This document shows positions 33,267 through 45,425 of a DNA stretch of 64,000 nucleotides, one piece after another. The stretch comes from Chimonanthus salicifolius (taxonomy: Eukaryota; Streptophyta; Magnoliopsida; Laurales; Calycanthaceae): positions 48,792,111 through 48,856,110 of the forward strand of contig CM023537.1 in assembly GCA_013350335.1 (NCBI GenBank). Direction: 5' to 3'. A program made the translations under genes and the position numbers. The notes beneath the pieces are model-generated. The model did no database searches and was not told the DNA's origin. It was given only the letters and a program-made list of their open reading frames with translations. How positions within the stretch are numbered: the first letter of the stretch is position 1; every line of letters starts with the position of its first letter.

Positions 33267-34021
33267 GGCAAGCATTAACCAGTAAAAGTAATGAAGTCAC
33301 TCTGCCCTTGATAAGTGTTTCAGAAGACTTAAATGAGGGAATATTTGACAAGCCTCTTCCATGCTGTGGCTGTGGGATAGGATGGTTTTCGTGAGTCTCT
33401 GTCTCTGTCTCTCTCTCTCTATCTCTCTGTGCACCTGTAATATTAGGTGGTACTACTACTTGCAGGTTTCTACTTGGGTTTGTGTTTCCATTGATGTGGT
33501 ACTATTCCACGATTCTGTACTTCGGGAACTACTACCGCAAGGATCCAAGGGAGCGGGCAGGACTTGCTGCTTCTGCAATTGCTGTAAGTTCTACTTTCTC
33601 CAGGTGTTAACTATGCGTTCATATTCTCTAACAACTTTTCATAATGTTTCTGCATCATACCTTCTTTGAACCGTAATGGTGTAACTATGATATTTTATTT
33701 CTGACAACCACCTATTATTAAAGTTGTTAGTGAATATGAAAGAGCAATGCTTATCCCCAGTTGAACTAGTCCAAAAAAAAGTAAATAACCAATTTTCCAT
33801 TGAAAGAACTTTTTTTTAATTTATGAGATGTGGTCATTTGTGATTTACTAATTCAATCTTAGTGCATTGAGCAGGTTTATTTGCACTGTATATTTAAAAT
33901 AATCCATGTGATTAACCAGATTCCGACTTAACCTTCTCTTACTGACTTGATGGATATTGTATTGCAGGCGCTAGTCTGCACAGTGGTCATCTGCATTACA
34001 ATAGTAGCTATTTTATTCTAG
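33267..34021 (+). CDS. 60S ribosomal protein L18a-like membrane protein, 3' exons only
   Basis: Three exons with canonical GT-AG borders keep one frame: 33267-33390, 33466-33583 and 33968-34021 (stop TAG 34019-34021). They encode about 98 residues of a protein whose start is missing. KPLPCCGCGIGWF is the signature of the plant L18ae-like family. Despite the name, it is a small membrane protein, not a ribosome subunit. Two hydrophobic segments follow: SFLLGFVFPLMWYYSTILYF, then, after the basic loop GNYYRKDPRERAG, LAASAIAALVCTVVICITIV to the C-terminus. Introns are 75 and 384 bp. Upstream exons must start with a phase-1 junction into GG-CAA. They were not found within about 1 kb, so intron length or repeat insertions may separate them. 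Function in this subgroup is poorly known. Confidence 0.8.
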
Positions 34022-34394
34022 TTGCTCCACTAGGTTTCCCTTGCCTCTTTCACTCGGTAAACCTTCAAAAGGGAAAAGTGTAGAGAAAACTGGAGAAGCT
34101 TTACCATTCTGTAACCTTAGGAGCAAAGGGTCATCAGTTCAGCTTTACCAGCTTTCATATGGTAAACATTGTTGTAAATGTGACTTAAAAGCTTTCACAA
34201 ATCGAAATGAAATTGAAAATTAGATTAGTCTCAAGAAGTTTACAAAGAAAACATTGTAGTCATTGTAAAAAAAAATACTAATAAAAGGGGAAATAGTCGA
34301 ATACATACATAGCCATTGTTGTGCATTCATGGCCATACATGTAAGATGTAACCATTCTTATTAGATATCGAATAAATAAAAATTACAAATAAAA
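34022..34394 (+). other. Likely 3' UTR and downstream DNA of the L18a-like gene
   Basis: The first 350 bp after the stop hold no other feature. AATAAA-type signals occur at about 34370-34380 (GAATAAATAAAAA) and are plausible polyadenylation signals. Confidence 0.4.
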
Positions 34395-34538
34395 GGGGAG
34401 TCCTTAGTTTGATTCACACTTCACTCCAAAGGGTCACTTCCTATATAGTTGGTGTGTAGATAGGAAGGTTTGCACATGCCTGAGGATTAGTCAAGTACTC
34501 TGAGAGGTTTAGACACTTGGATCATTTAAAAAAAAAAC
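34395..34538 (+). mobile_element. 5'-truncated SINE, family A
   Basis: From GGGGAGTCCTTAGTTTGATTC through GCACATGCCTGAGGATTAGTC to GACACTTGGATCATTTAAAA it matches the minus-strand body at 30000-30185. It keeps the B-box-like part and ends in (A)10. The A-box head is missing. Confidence 0.75.
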
Positions 34539-34904
34539 AGGTCCCATATGCTCTTCACTATGCTGATTTTGCTAGAATTTTCTCTTCAATTTTATGGAGT
34601 ATTTACTTATCATTTGTAGAAGATTGGGCTTAAATAAAGATTAGATCAATTGACTTCTATCACTTACATTTTTTTTTACACTTTTGTTGCTTCAGTTACT
34701 TTTTATTTCTTCTAGATATTAACTTAAAAAATAATAAACGGAACAAATTATAGGGATCTATCATTGTACGGTGGAAAAGTTCCATTTATAAGTGAGTTTT
34801 CAAATAGTTCAAAAACCCAAAAGAAAAATCTGTCCGCCACTATACTCGAGCCCAAGATTCATTGACTACAATGGAAACTTTTCATCAATGGTTTAGATGA
34901 GGAG

Positions 34905-35215
34905 TATTAATATCAACTGATACATATCGTATCAGTCGATATATATCGGATTTTTTAGGCTCGATATATATCGGTCATACAACCTTGGTATTGGCCGATA
35001 CGGCAATATCGGTGCTTCTTGCCACTGATATATCAACAATATCAGTCATATTCCTTTTTTATTTCCAGATTTTTTTATTTAATAAAAGGTCATTTTATGT
35101 TTTTAAAATTTTTTAATTAAAAATAATAATTGATATTTTAAAAAAAAAAAAGGGAGAGAGAATGATCTTGGCCGATATCATAAAAAAATGATATTATAAC
35201 TCTTGGTTTAGATCG
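34905..35215. repeat. Dispersed repeat rich in GATATATCGG and GGCCGATA motifs
   Basis: Phrases such as CGATATATATCGG, GGCCGATACGGCAATATCGG and GGCCGATATCAT recur with partial palindromes. It resembles decayed MITE-like repeats. No termini could be fixed. Confidence 0.35.
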
Positions 35216-35439
35216 ATGAAAATCATCTCGTATATATCTTCTAATGTTTCTAAATTTTTTTTTGATTTTTTTAGCAAAAAGTATGTTTTATTGGTTAATA
35301 TATAACATAAATTTGTGATTACATGGTTCACAAATAGCATTAAATGTTGAAAAGTTACATCAAATCATTCTAACTTTTAATTTTAAATAATTAAAATTAA
35401 AATATTAAATATTTATTTATTCATTTAGAATACGATCCA

Positions 35440-36045
35440 ACATCCTCTATGGAGGATGTTAATCATCTCTTTATTAATTGTGAAGTGGCTAAAGGATTGT
35501 GGACTAAATTCATTAATTTCCTGGGAATCCCTTGGGGTAGTGCAAATTCTTGTGTCCAATCTTTGGTGGAGGATGATACCTAGACTGAAGGGCAAAAGCT
35601 TTCGGCAATAATTTTATGGTCCCGGTAGAAGGAAAGGAGCACTAGACTCTTTGAAGGAATTTCTTCCACCGAAAATGATCTATTTCAAAAAGTCAAATGG
35701 AGATGATTTGTATGGCTATTGGTTGATCCCAACTTCGAAGGGCTAAAAATCAATTATCTAATTCTATCTTGAGAGAGATGTATGAATGTCCAGAATAGGA
35801 AAGCCAGGCAAATGGAGAAGTGGGAGTCTCCTCAACAGGGTATCTTCAAGTTCTAGAGCAAAATTGGGGTCTGCAGAGATTGGAGGAGTGCATAGAAATC
35901 ATATGGGAGAAACCTCTGTAATGTTCAACAGGTCGGTGGTCATCAAGGATTCAAATGAGGTGGAAATTCTTATTATTAAGAGAGCTTTAGTCATTTAGAA
36001 AGACCATGAACAAGGTGATCTTGATTCGGCAAATTTGGTAGCCTT
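35440..36045 (+). pseudogene. LINE (L1) 3' fragment, same family as 26624-27610
   Basis: The reading VAKGLWTKFINFLGIPWG, RLFEGISSTENDLFQKVKW and DPNFEGLKINYL parallels the LINE at 26.6 kb. It continues into the RNase H-like part (near 35930-36000, IKDSNEVEILIIKRALVI) and breaks off in VIEGD-equivalent sequence. Numerous stops and frameshifts; no tail or TSD found. Confidence 0.8.
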
Positions 36046-36839
36046 ATCTAACAGTATCACAAAGTTTTGATTATAAACTTGTTATGTGATGGATTAACTG
36101 AGCAAATTATATGATAATATGGATTGGCTTAAGTCGGTCTCTTTTAAAGAAATGCTCTTGCTTCTTTTACTTCAAATATAGATAGAATTGTTTTGAAATT
36201 CTCATTTACTCCGTTGAAACTCAAATAATCTAAATTTCAATCTGTTTTGTGCATCTAAACATGGTTTTGGAATCATTTATACATAATTGATTTTGATATT
36301 TGTAACTGTTGAGGTAGAGTTGACTCGTAAAAGATTAATTAAAATAATAATTTAAAAAAAAATGATTTTAATGATATTATAAATAAGAATCACTTTTAGG
36401 TTAGCGATGTCACAGATATGAGCTACAATTGCCCTATCACTCTATGGACTCCAAAGGGGTGGAGTCCAATGTATGGAAATTTGTAAGTTTGAAAATAATT
36501 TTTATGAATATGCTTCCCATAAAAAAAATCATTCATTGAATTTGAAAAATTATGATTTTTAAGGGCTCAAAGATTTATAGTTAAGATGGGCTAATTTTGC
36601 ACGGTTTTTTAGCCTAACAATGAGATTAACTCGGAATGAGTTTAAATTGGATATGGTTAAGTGTGATAAAAATAGGTATGAATTTAAATCTCGATAGATC
36701 CCACAGGGAGGCAAAGAATGTCAGCTCAAGACGACAACAGTCTAGATGGAATTTTTTCTTATAAATAAATTGATATTATGATGAAAATCTTTTTAGGAGT
36801 CTACGAATTGATAGGTTTTTAACTTTTAACTCGGGATTT
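36046..36839. other. AT-rich stretch, nothing recognised
   Basis: No ORF, terminal repeat or RNA gene is seen. Confidence 0.4.
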
Positions 36840-36856
36840 TAGGCCGAATCACGGAT

Positions 36857-37290
36857 TAATGATAGAAATCCGAATGAACACTCTCAAATCTCTCGATCTC
36901 TCTCAAGAAAAATGAAGGTAGGATTAATCTCAATAAGACGATTGGCGAAATCAACCTCACCAAAGAAATTAGGTGTTCTTGAAAGTTTATTCGAACGAGG
37001 AATTGGGAGTATAGATATAGAATTTTAACGCACTTAATTTAATTAAATCAAATACAATAAAATTCAGAACACACACGACTCTAATCTCGCTCAATTCAAT
37101 TAAATCTCAAAGAACCTTCTAATGATGAATTCAAATTTAATTAGATAATGAAAAATGCATTGATTAGATTTAAAATACAATTGAAATAATCCAAATATTC
37201 TAATTAAAAGTAATTCAACACAATATCAAATTTAAAATCAAAAGGGAAATAACTCACCACACCGGGAGAGAAATAAGCTTCAAGCTTAAT
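36857..37290. repeat. Dispersed repeat, copy 1 (second copy 43867-44312)
   Basis: The two copies share, in order, ATGATAGAAAYCYGAA, ACTCTCAAATCTCTC, CAAAGAAATTAGGYGTTCT, AGAATTTTAACRCACTTAAT and TAATTAGATAATG. Both have the A-rich, coding-free character of LTR DNA. The copies are in the same orientation about 7 kb apart. Confidence 0.7.
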
Positions 37291-37383
37291 ATAATTCAAA
37301 TATTAAAGTCTAAATAAAACCTAGGCTAACACATTCATTTAAAGCAAAAATAAATAAGAAAATTAAATCAAATAAACACCTAA

Positions 37384-37537
37384 TGGTGTAGTTCAACTGC
37401 TTATCCTCCTGCCTCAGGAAGTTGGAGTTAACGTGTTCGAGGCCCCATGGCCTAACCTTGGTATGTCTTAGGAGTAGGGGTCCACCGTGGGAGTTTTACC
37501 CTGGGTATCCTGCTGAGTAAATTCAAAAAAAAAAAAA
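37384..37537 (+). mobile_element. SINE, family B, tRNA-like head and poly(A) tail
   Basis: The start TGGTGTAGTTCAACTGC fits a pol III A box and TGTTCGAGGCCCC a B box, spaced as in tRNA-derived SINEs. The block ends in A13 (37525-37537). It shares CCTGCCTCAGGAAG with family A but has a different 3' body. No clear target duplication was found. Confidence 0.7.
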
Positions 37538-37857
37538 TTGTCTCTATTCACGGCACTTAGAGATGGTTTCTTCTGCAACTTCCTTTCCTATCCTCATCTC
37601 TCTCTATCCTTTCCGAACCAATAACCTTACCAACGTGTGAGATCTTTTGTTTTGAGATGAATTCTATCTCCATGTTTGCACTCTAGTGGGGTCCGCTTGA
37701 TGGCCACAAATATGGAATTCTATTTGGAATCTTTAGGCAGTAAACGGATTGAGACACCACCTAAATGGGTCCACTGAGCTGACAACTTTCAGTCCAACTC
37801 AGCCTTCAAATGGGCCTAGGCCCATAACTGTTCAATAAGATTTATTTATGTTGCAAG

Positions 37858-38014
37858 CAGGGCAGGCCCTTGGCTATAGGCATAGTTGGCCGCCGTCTAA
37901 GACCCCCACCAATGCGACCAATGACTTTACTCACAATATCAGAGCCTCTGAAATCACAGGCCGACACTGCGCCTAGGGCCCCTGAGATTTCAGGACATCT
38001 CAGGGCCGACACTG
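37858..38014. mobile_element. hAT-type MITE, 157 bp, exact 8-bp TSD
   Basis: GTTGCAAG flanks both sides (37850-37857 and 38015-38022). Termini are CAGGGCAGGCCCTTGG and, inverted, CAGTGTCGGCCCTGA. The CAGGGSCGGCCC type and the 8-bp duplication are characteristic of hAT MITEs. Confidence 0.9.
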
Positions 38015-38022
38015 GTTGCAAG

Positions 38023-38469
38023 TGAGTCCATTAGATTGTGTTGAGGTCTCCGCTTCGTTCCATCATTCCGACCATCAATATGTAGAGAAAACTCATCAAT
38101 TTCCCCTAATTGGGTCGTCGATTGGGCCCACTTTGGGTTTGTCGGGTCCGATGACTGCATCATATTCGAATGCTCAAATACACGTGCGGACCTTCAAATC
38201 CTTTCACACGGACCTCAGATCCATAGTTTGTGCAGCCAAATGGGATTTATAAGGAGATCATGCAGCATAAATATTATGAGTCAACATATGGAAATGAAGA
38301 TTTCTCATTAAATGGGCTTTCCAATATTTATTCATTATATTCGTTTAATAATGGTCGTTGTTATTATTATCAAAATTACTATTTCAAAGTTATATTAAAA
38401 ATTGCAACTTTGATTGCATGAGCCACACTTCCAAATTCCTATTCTTTTAGGATCCACACTTCGTATTTA
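38023..38469. other. Non-coding stretch, nothing recognised
   Basis: Two short open frames occur but show no family likeness. No repeat ends are seen. Confidence 0.35.
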
Positions 38470-41400
38470 TGAGCCCACACTGTCCATCTCATTCATAGTA
38501 ACAGTAGCTTGCACTCCAGAGAATAACTTAAAGCTTGAAGAATAAAGATTGTCCTTTCCAGCATCATTTTTTTTTTTCCTTCACGATTTGGGTTAGATAC
38601 CTAGTTTTATTGGCACTTTGATTTTGACATTTTAATTTTTAAGTGATATTGCTTTGAACATGTTCCTTAAGTGTCTCCTTCAGCATTTATACTGAGTGGT
38701 ATTGTATATTAACTTTCTAATCGGATAGCATATTTTTTACTAATGTGTGTAAAAAATGATATAAACAGAAATTCACATTCAAAAAATTATTATAAATTTA
38801 TGATTTTTATATTAAAATTTTAATTAGTATATAATATTATTTTCTAATTTTTTTATCATAATAAATCATTAGTTTTATCTTTTTTTTATAAGCTTATTCT
38901 TTAAAAAAAAAAATAATGCATTAAGCCAATTCCAAAAAACTTACCAAGTGCTTTTATTTTATTTTTTTTTACGTGAGTGATGCTGTTTGATGTTTGAGGG
39001 AATCTAATAACATTTTCATTGTCAAAAGTGATTCTTTTTAACGACTTCTATATCACTTGCATAGTTATGTAATACATTCGTGAGATTTGTTCAAAAACTC
39101 GTTTTGACAAACTGTTCCGGCGTTTTAGTTATTTTGGTATTAAAAAAAAAGATGACATGAAATATTTAAAAAGTATAAAATACAATAAAATATGAAGATA
39201 ATAATGCATACTCATAAATATAATTTGATTGATTATGTTTATTCATTTTGCACTAATCTACTAAAAAAACTATCATTAAACAACTACTTATTTGTAATCT
39301 CAACTCATAATTGTGTAATTATAAGATTCTAATTCAAAAATGTTTTAATTTTATTTTAATAGTACTCAATTGCAAATTGAAATAGATAAAAAAATCCAAA
39401 AAATACTCAAAAACTAAATTAAATTCTCATTTTATTCAAAATTAAAGGTCAAAACTTAAAACATATAGGCACATCGAGTCTGTTTCATTTTTTCCTCAAA
39501 TTTGCATCATATACATTAAAAATAAACTATATGAACTGAAAATATACTCCGTGAACTACAATTGGACAAATTTTAATTCAAAATTTCATGTCTAACCACT
39601 TAGTCTTAGTGGTAAAAGTCAATAGACGTCCTTAAACTATAGACACCTAATGATTTTGACAACTAAAATTAAGTGCCCATAGATTGAATTTTACGCTCAT
39701 GTTTTTCAATGGTAGGTCATGAAGTATATTTTTATTTGTAAGATTGGATTTTACATTGTATCTAAAAGAATTCTAAAAAATGAAATATCTAAAGCAGAAT
39801 GAGTAGGGCCCTAGTAGGCCTATTTCGCCCAAATTAGGCCCATCCTGGCCAGAACATACCAAAATGGTTCAGGACGAAACTTGGTACCAAAACTAAATAT
39901 GTTCCGTTCCGATTGGAAAGGAACGAAATTGACAACTAAGCATTTAATGTAAAATCTGGATTTAAGAAAAATAATATAAATATTCATACTGAGTAGATCC
40001 TGAATTGTTTACTCTAATGTTAAGATGTATCATTATCAAAGCCATAATCTCATTTATCTTGAGTCGATCATTTAAATTCTACTTTACCATATGACTTTAT
40101 CATAAACCATATAATCTATCACTTCAAAATTTATCATGTCTGTTTACCCTTTCTCTCCGCATTTTCACTGGGATGCCTCTCCTTCTTGTACCTGCAATTA
40201 TAACCTCTCAACTTCATGTACTAGGGCTATTGTAATACCATGTTCTAGAAGGGTAGGCTGAATCCCTCCTCCTTCTAGCATAAGGTCCTTTTTGGAGCAA
40301 CATTGGGTTGGCTCGCCAATGCAAAGTCGTGCGGGCCTCTGTACGCCCAAAGCGGATAATATTGTGCTAGAGGGACAAGGTGTTACAAAATGGTATTATA
40401 GAATGGTTCAACTCTTTGCTTAAGAGTGTGGACATGGTTGTGAACCCTTGGTGTTGTGCACAGAACCGAGAGTGGCTCTGGCTTTAAGGGGGTGGATTAT
40501 AATACTCTTATTATGGAAGGAGAGGGTGAATCCCTCCTCTTTCTAACATAAGGCCTTTTGAGAGAAATTTAGGTTGGCTCACCAATGCAAAGTTGTGCGG
40601 GCTCCTATATCCTAAAGCGGATAAAATTGTGTTAAAAGGACGGGGTGTTATAACTATCTCTAACTTTCTAAGAGCATACTCAAACCACCTCATACAGGTT
40701 TCTCTCAATATATAATGGTGCTTTATTTGCGGGATGTGATTGGGGCCACATGAGCCTGGGTTTATTAGAAAAGTCATTGATTGAATATGGTGTCTATTAA
40801 AAATAACTTTGATCGAATAACCAACATAATGTTTTCTTAAGTCTCAAAAAGTTAATTCTATCTAAGCAATATAAAATTATAAACTCTATGGAATTAGATC
40901 AATAATTCATCTAACTCACAATAGGGTTAAAAAGGGGTAGATGGATGTGAATGGGGAGAGGCGTAATTAGGTCCAAAGTGGGCCCCACAAATATCTTCAA
41001 TGTAATGATCGGACCTTTTGATTGATTTTCTTATTTATTTTAAATTAAATATTTAATTAAATTCAAAGATTAGATTCAAAAATTTAACTCACATTGTCCA
41101 TCTCATTCATACAGTAATAGTAGCTTTCACTCTAGAGAAAAAAAAAATTAAAGATTGTCCTTTCCAGCATCACTTTTGTTCCGATTTAGATTAAATTCCA
41201 AAGTAGCTACCCAGTTTTGAGGGTTGGATACCCAGTTTTATTGGTACTTTGATTTTGACATTTTAAGTGACATTGCCGTGAACATGTACCTGTCTCTCTC
41301 AGCATATATACTGAGTGGTACTGTATATTATGGTACTGTATATTAACTTTCTAATCAAACAGCAAATTTTTTACTGTGTATAAAATGGCATAAACAGCAA

Positions 41401-41651
41401 TTCATCAAAATTGGCGATCAAAAAATTATTTTTTTACTAAGTGTATAAAAATTGTATAAACAGCAATTCATCAAAATTGGTGATCAAAAAATTATTATAA
41501 TTTTATCATTTTTTATATTAAAAATTTAATTAGTATATACTATTATTTTGTATGTCCATTTCTAAAAGATAATATGATGAAAATGAGAGAGCTTCCTTAG
41601 AATCCTCTAATTCACATATTTTTTATATTCGGCCGAATGATGTAAAATTTA

Positions 41652-41743
41652 TTTTTTTGAATTTATGGGTAGAAAATGGTAGGAAATCTACTGCCCTTAG
41701 AACACAGTAGATGAGGTCATGGGGGCTCGAACCTACCATCTTA
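41652..41743 (-). mobile_element. 5'-truncated SINE inserted in one tandem copy only
   Basis: The minus strand reads GGTTCGAGCCCCC (a perfect B box) and ends in an A tail (plus TTTTTTT). TAAAATTTA (41643-41651) and TAAAGTTTA (41744-41752) flank it. The paralogous copy at about 43594-43606 reads straight through the site, an empty allele. Confidence 0.8.
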
Positions 41744-42826
41744 TAAAGTTTATCTCATAATAAATCATTAATTTTATCCTTTTTTATAAGCTTACTCTTT
41801 TTAAAAAATATCTATATATTAAGCTAATTCCAAAAAGGTTATCGAGTGATTTTATTTTATTTTTACGTGACTCGTGTGTTTGATGTTAGAGGGAGTCCGA
41901 TAACATTCTCATTGTCAAAAGTGAGTGTACTCAATTAGATAGTGAGCATAATAATTTTACGATGTGGCTCTATTATAAACCATGTAATCTATCACTTCAA
42001 AATTTATCATGTCTTTTTACCCCTTCTCTCTGCAGTTTCACTGGTATGCCTCTCCTTCTTGTACCTGCAATTATAACCTCTCAACTTTATGTACTGGGAC
42101 TATTGTAATACCCATGTTCTAGAAGGGGAGGCGGAATCCTTCCTCCTTCTAACATAAGGCCTTTTGGGAGCAATATTGGGTTGACTCGCCAATGAAAAGT
42201 CGTGCAGGCCCCTTTAGACCCAAAGTGGATAATATTGTGCTGGAGGGACGAGGTGCTACAAAATGATATTATAGAACAGTTCAACTCTTTGCTTGAGGGT
42301 GTGGGCATGGTTGTGAACCCTTGTGTTGTGCGCAGAGCTGAGGATGAATCCCTCATCCTTCTAGCACAAGGCATTTTGAAAGCAATTTTATGTTGGCTCA
42401 TCAATGCAAAGTTGTATGGGCTCTAGTAGACTCCAAAAAGGACAAAATTGTGCTGGAGGGACGGGGTCTTACAACTATCTTTGGCTTTCTAATAACATGC
42501 TCAAACCACCTCTTACAAGTTTCTCTCAATATATAATGGTGTCTTATTTGCGGGTTGTGAATGGGGCCACATGAGCCCATGTAGATGGATTTGTTAGAAA
42601 AGTCCTTGTTTGAATATGGTATTTATTAAAAATCACCTTGATCGAATAAGCAACATAATATTTTCTAAGGTTTCAAAAATTAAGTTCTATCTTAGCAATA
42701 TAAACTTCATGGAATTAGATCAATAATTCATCTAACTCACAATAAAGTTAAAAGGGGGTAGATGGATGTGAATGGGGGAGAGGGGTAATTAGATCCAAGG
42801 TGACCCGAACAAATGTTGTCAATGTA

Positions 42827-43000
42827 GGCTGCGTTCGGATGGGGGTAACTCTTTACCCTTGTTTGATATCTAAAAAATTATTCTAAGTGAGGATAAAAAT
42901 TCAAAAATTCACTCCTTTCATCACTTTTTTTAATATCCCATTGAAACTTGGGGTATTCAAGGGTAACCCCTGTAAAATTACCCTTCATCCAAATGTAGCC
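42827..43000. mobile_element. Tourist-like MITE, 174 bp, present in one tandem copy only
   Basis: The left terminus GGCTGCGTTCGGATGG and right inverse GGCTACATTTGGATG match, with GGGTAAC/GTTACCC phrases inside. The paralogous site near 41002 (CAATGTAATGATCGG) lacks it and shows the target contained TA. The duplication is only 2-3 bp (GTA/ATA), as in PIF/Harbinger MITEs. A relative occurs at 49875. Confidence 0.85.
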
Positions 43001-43866
43001 ATAATGACCGACCTTTTTGATTGATTTTCTTATATTTTAAATCAAATATTTAATTAAATTCAAAGATTAGTTTCAAAAATTTAAATCACATTGTCCATCT
43101 CATTCATACTTCATAGTAATAGTAGTCTTGCATTCTAGAGAATAACTTTAAGCTTTGAAGAAAAAAATTGAACATTGTCCTTTCCAGCGTCACTTTTGTT
43201 TCGATTTAGATTAAATTCCAAAGTAGCTAGCTACAGGCCGTGAGTTTTGAGAGTTAGATACCTTGTTTATTGGTAGTTTGATTTTGACATTTTAAGTGAC
43301 ATTGCTTTGAATATGTACCGGTCTCTCAGAGAATTTATACTGAGTGGTATTGTATATTAACTTTCTAATCGGACAACAAATTTTTGACCAAGTGTATAAA
43401 AATGATATAAACAACAATTCATCAAAATTGGCGATCAAAAAATTATTATAATTTTATAATTTTTGTTATTAAAATTTTAATTGGTATATACTATCATTTT
43501 GTATGTCCATTTCTAAAAGATAATATGAAGAAAATGAGAGAGCTTCCTTAGAATCCTCTAATTCATATCTTTTTTATATTCGGCCCAATGATGTAAAGTT
43601 TATGTCATAATAAATCATTAATTTTATCTTTTTTTTTATAAGCTTACTCTTTTTAAAAAATTATCTATATATTAAGCTAATTCCAAAAGGGTTACCAAGT
43701 GATTTTATTTTATTTTATTTTATTTCTTACGTGAGTCGTGTGTTTGATGTTAAGAGGGAATCTGATAACATTCTCATTGTCAAAGGTGAATATATCATAT
43801 TCTTTGTTCACACCCACCTACCTCCAGTGAATTGCGTTCGTATTTGATATTAATTTGACTTTTAAA

Positions 43867-44312
43867 GTCCATTAACGAGGGCATCAATGATAGAAACCTG
43901 AAGGGCAGCTCTCAAATCTCTCAACAATTCTCAAGAAAATTGACAATGGGGCTAATTTCGATGAGACTATTGGCAGAATTAACCTCATCAAAGAAATTAG
44001 GCGTTCTCAAAAATTAATTCAAATGAGGAATTGAGAGTCCGAGCATAGAATTTTAACACACTTAATTTAATTAAATACAATAAAATTCCAAAACACTTAA
44101 GACTCTAATCAGGCTCAAATTCGGATTAAATCTCAAAGAACTTTTTAATGATTGAATTTGAATCGTTTGATTTCAAATTTAATTAGATAATGGAAATGCA
44201 TTGATTAAATTCAAAATGCAATTGAAATAATTCAAATATTCTAATTAAAATTAATTCAACACAAAATCAGAAAGGAAAATTACTCAACACACTGAGAGAC
44301 TCAAAAACCTTC
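43867..44312. repeat. Dispersed repeat, copy 2 (first copy 36857-37290)
   Basis: Aligns with copy 1 over about 430 bp. It begins directly after the tandem array. Confidence 0.7.
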
Positions 44313-44806
44313 AAGCTTTACTAATTTCAAAATAACCAAATCAGTCCAAAACTTGCTAATTACACAAGAATGTATAGTATTTTGAAATCCTATGGCCGAA
44401 AATGGCTAATCCTTATGCTAAACTCTAGCTAATTTGAAATTCAAAAAGGCCTACTCCCTACCTAGCTGATTCGATCACACCACGCCACATCCAAACGCTC
44501 ATAATGGATCTGGATGTGGCTTACAAAACTCCAATGAAAGTAAAGTAACTAATTAAAACTCAAATAAATCCTAATTAGAACCCCACATTCACCCACTACA
44601 GAGTCCCATTTGAATTAGGCATGTCCATTCAAAATGGGCACCATCTTCTTATCTTGCCAACACAATGAGAGTGGAATTGGATTGAGTTTGTACGGCGTTT
44701 GGATAATATGGGAGAGATTAATGGAATTGGTTTAGTGGATTTGGACTTGGTGGATATGGATTGGGCTATAGCAAGTGGGCTTATTAGAAGCTCTTTTAGC
44801 CCTTGC
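44313..44806. other. Non-coding stretch, nothing recognised
   Basis: AT-rich DNA up to the start of the long LTR-like unit. No gene or repeat termini are seen. Confidence 0.35.
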
Positions 44807-45319
44807 TGTCATGGCCCAAACTCTAGCACGCGACTAAGATAAAATACAATACATTTTTTTTTCAAACCAACAAGGATCTACTTATCTGCCAATTACCGAC
44901 GAGTTCTCACATTACATTCCAAGTTTATCACTTAGTCACAAGACTGAGATTTCATAACACGTTACAACCCATTTGAAAAGCACTCCATGATATGTTTGAC
45001 AAAAACACAAAAGAGACTCCTTGACCTCAACTCCCTACCTTTGTCCATGGGGTCCTAGGGACCCCACCTCCATCTCGTCTCCTGCATCTGTAAGGGGTTA
45101 GTACAAACATAGTGATATCAAAATCCAAGATGGAATGTACAATACAAAGTGAAATTTGTCATCACCTAGCAAACAACCTACACATCATTTGTTAATGTAC
45201 AAGTACACTTTCTAACCACTTCATTCCTTCAAATGATCCCACCACAAGTGAAGGAGGGGACCTCAACATGTCTCTCATGCATCTGGGTCCAGCCACCCCA
45301 ATCTAGGTCATGGCCCTCA

Positions 45320-45425
45320 TCTAGTCTTGTCGGTAACCCCCAAGCGTGGACCCTAAAACTCCAGTCCACCCCTATTCCAGACACCCCCGGGCATGGACCC
45401 CGAGGTTCCAGTCCACCCCTTTTAG
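45320..45425. repeat. Tandem repeat of about 51 bp in the long LTR
   Basis: The phrase GCRTGGACCCYRARRYTCCAGTCCACCCC occurs twice, about 51 bp apart, with CCCAAGC or CCCCGGGC starts; a partial unit follows. Confidence 0.6.

Larger units (their letters stand above)
38470..43795 (+). repeat. Tandem array of a 1.9-2.6-kb unit (order X1 X2 X1 X2 X1)
   Basis: Segment X1 (start TGTCCATCTCATTCATA) lies at about 38480, 41096 and 43092. Segment X2 (start TCTATCACTTCAAAATTTATC) lies at about 40108 and 41989. Adjacent copies align over hundreds of bases with moderate divergence. About 39040-40075 is present only in the first unit. X2 itself contains a duplicated 150-bp phrase (GAATCCCTCCTCCTTCTAGC ... 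AAGCGGATAATATTGTGC ... GGTGTTACA) of a widespread plant repeat type. No coding capacity is visible. Confidence 0.8.

Noticed and set aside
37384..37470. Possible tRNA gene
   Set aside because: A- and B-box-like motifs are present but no cloverleaf acceptor pairing is evident, and the block ends in poly(A); SINE fits better.
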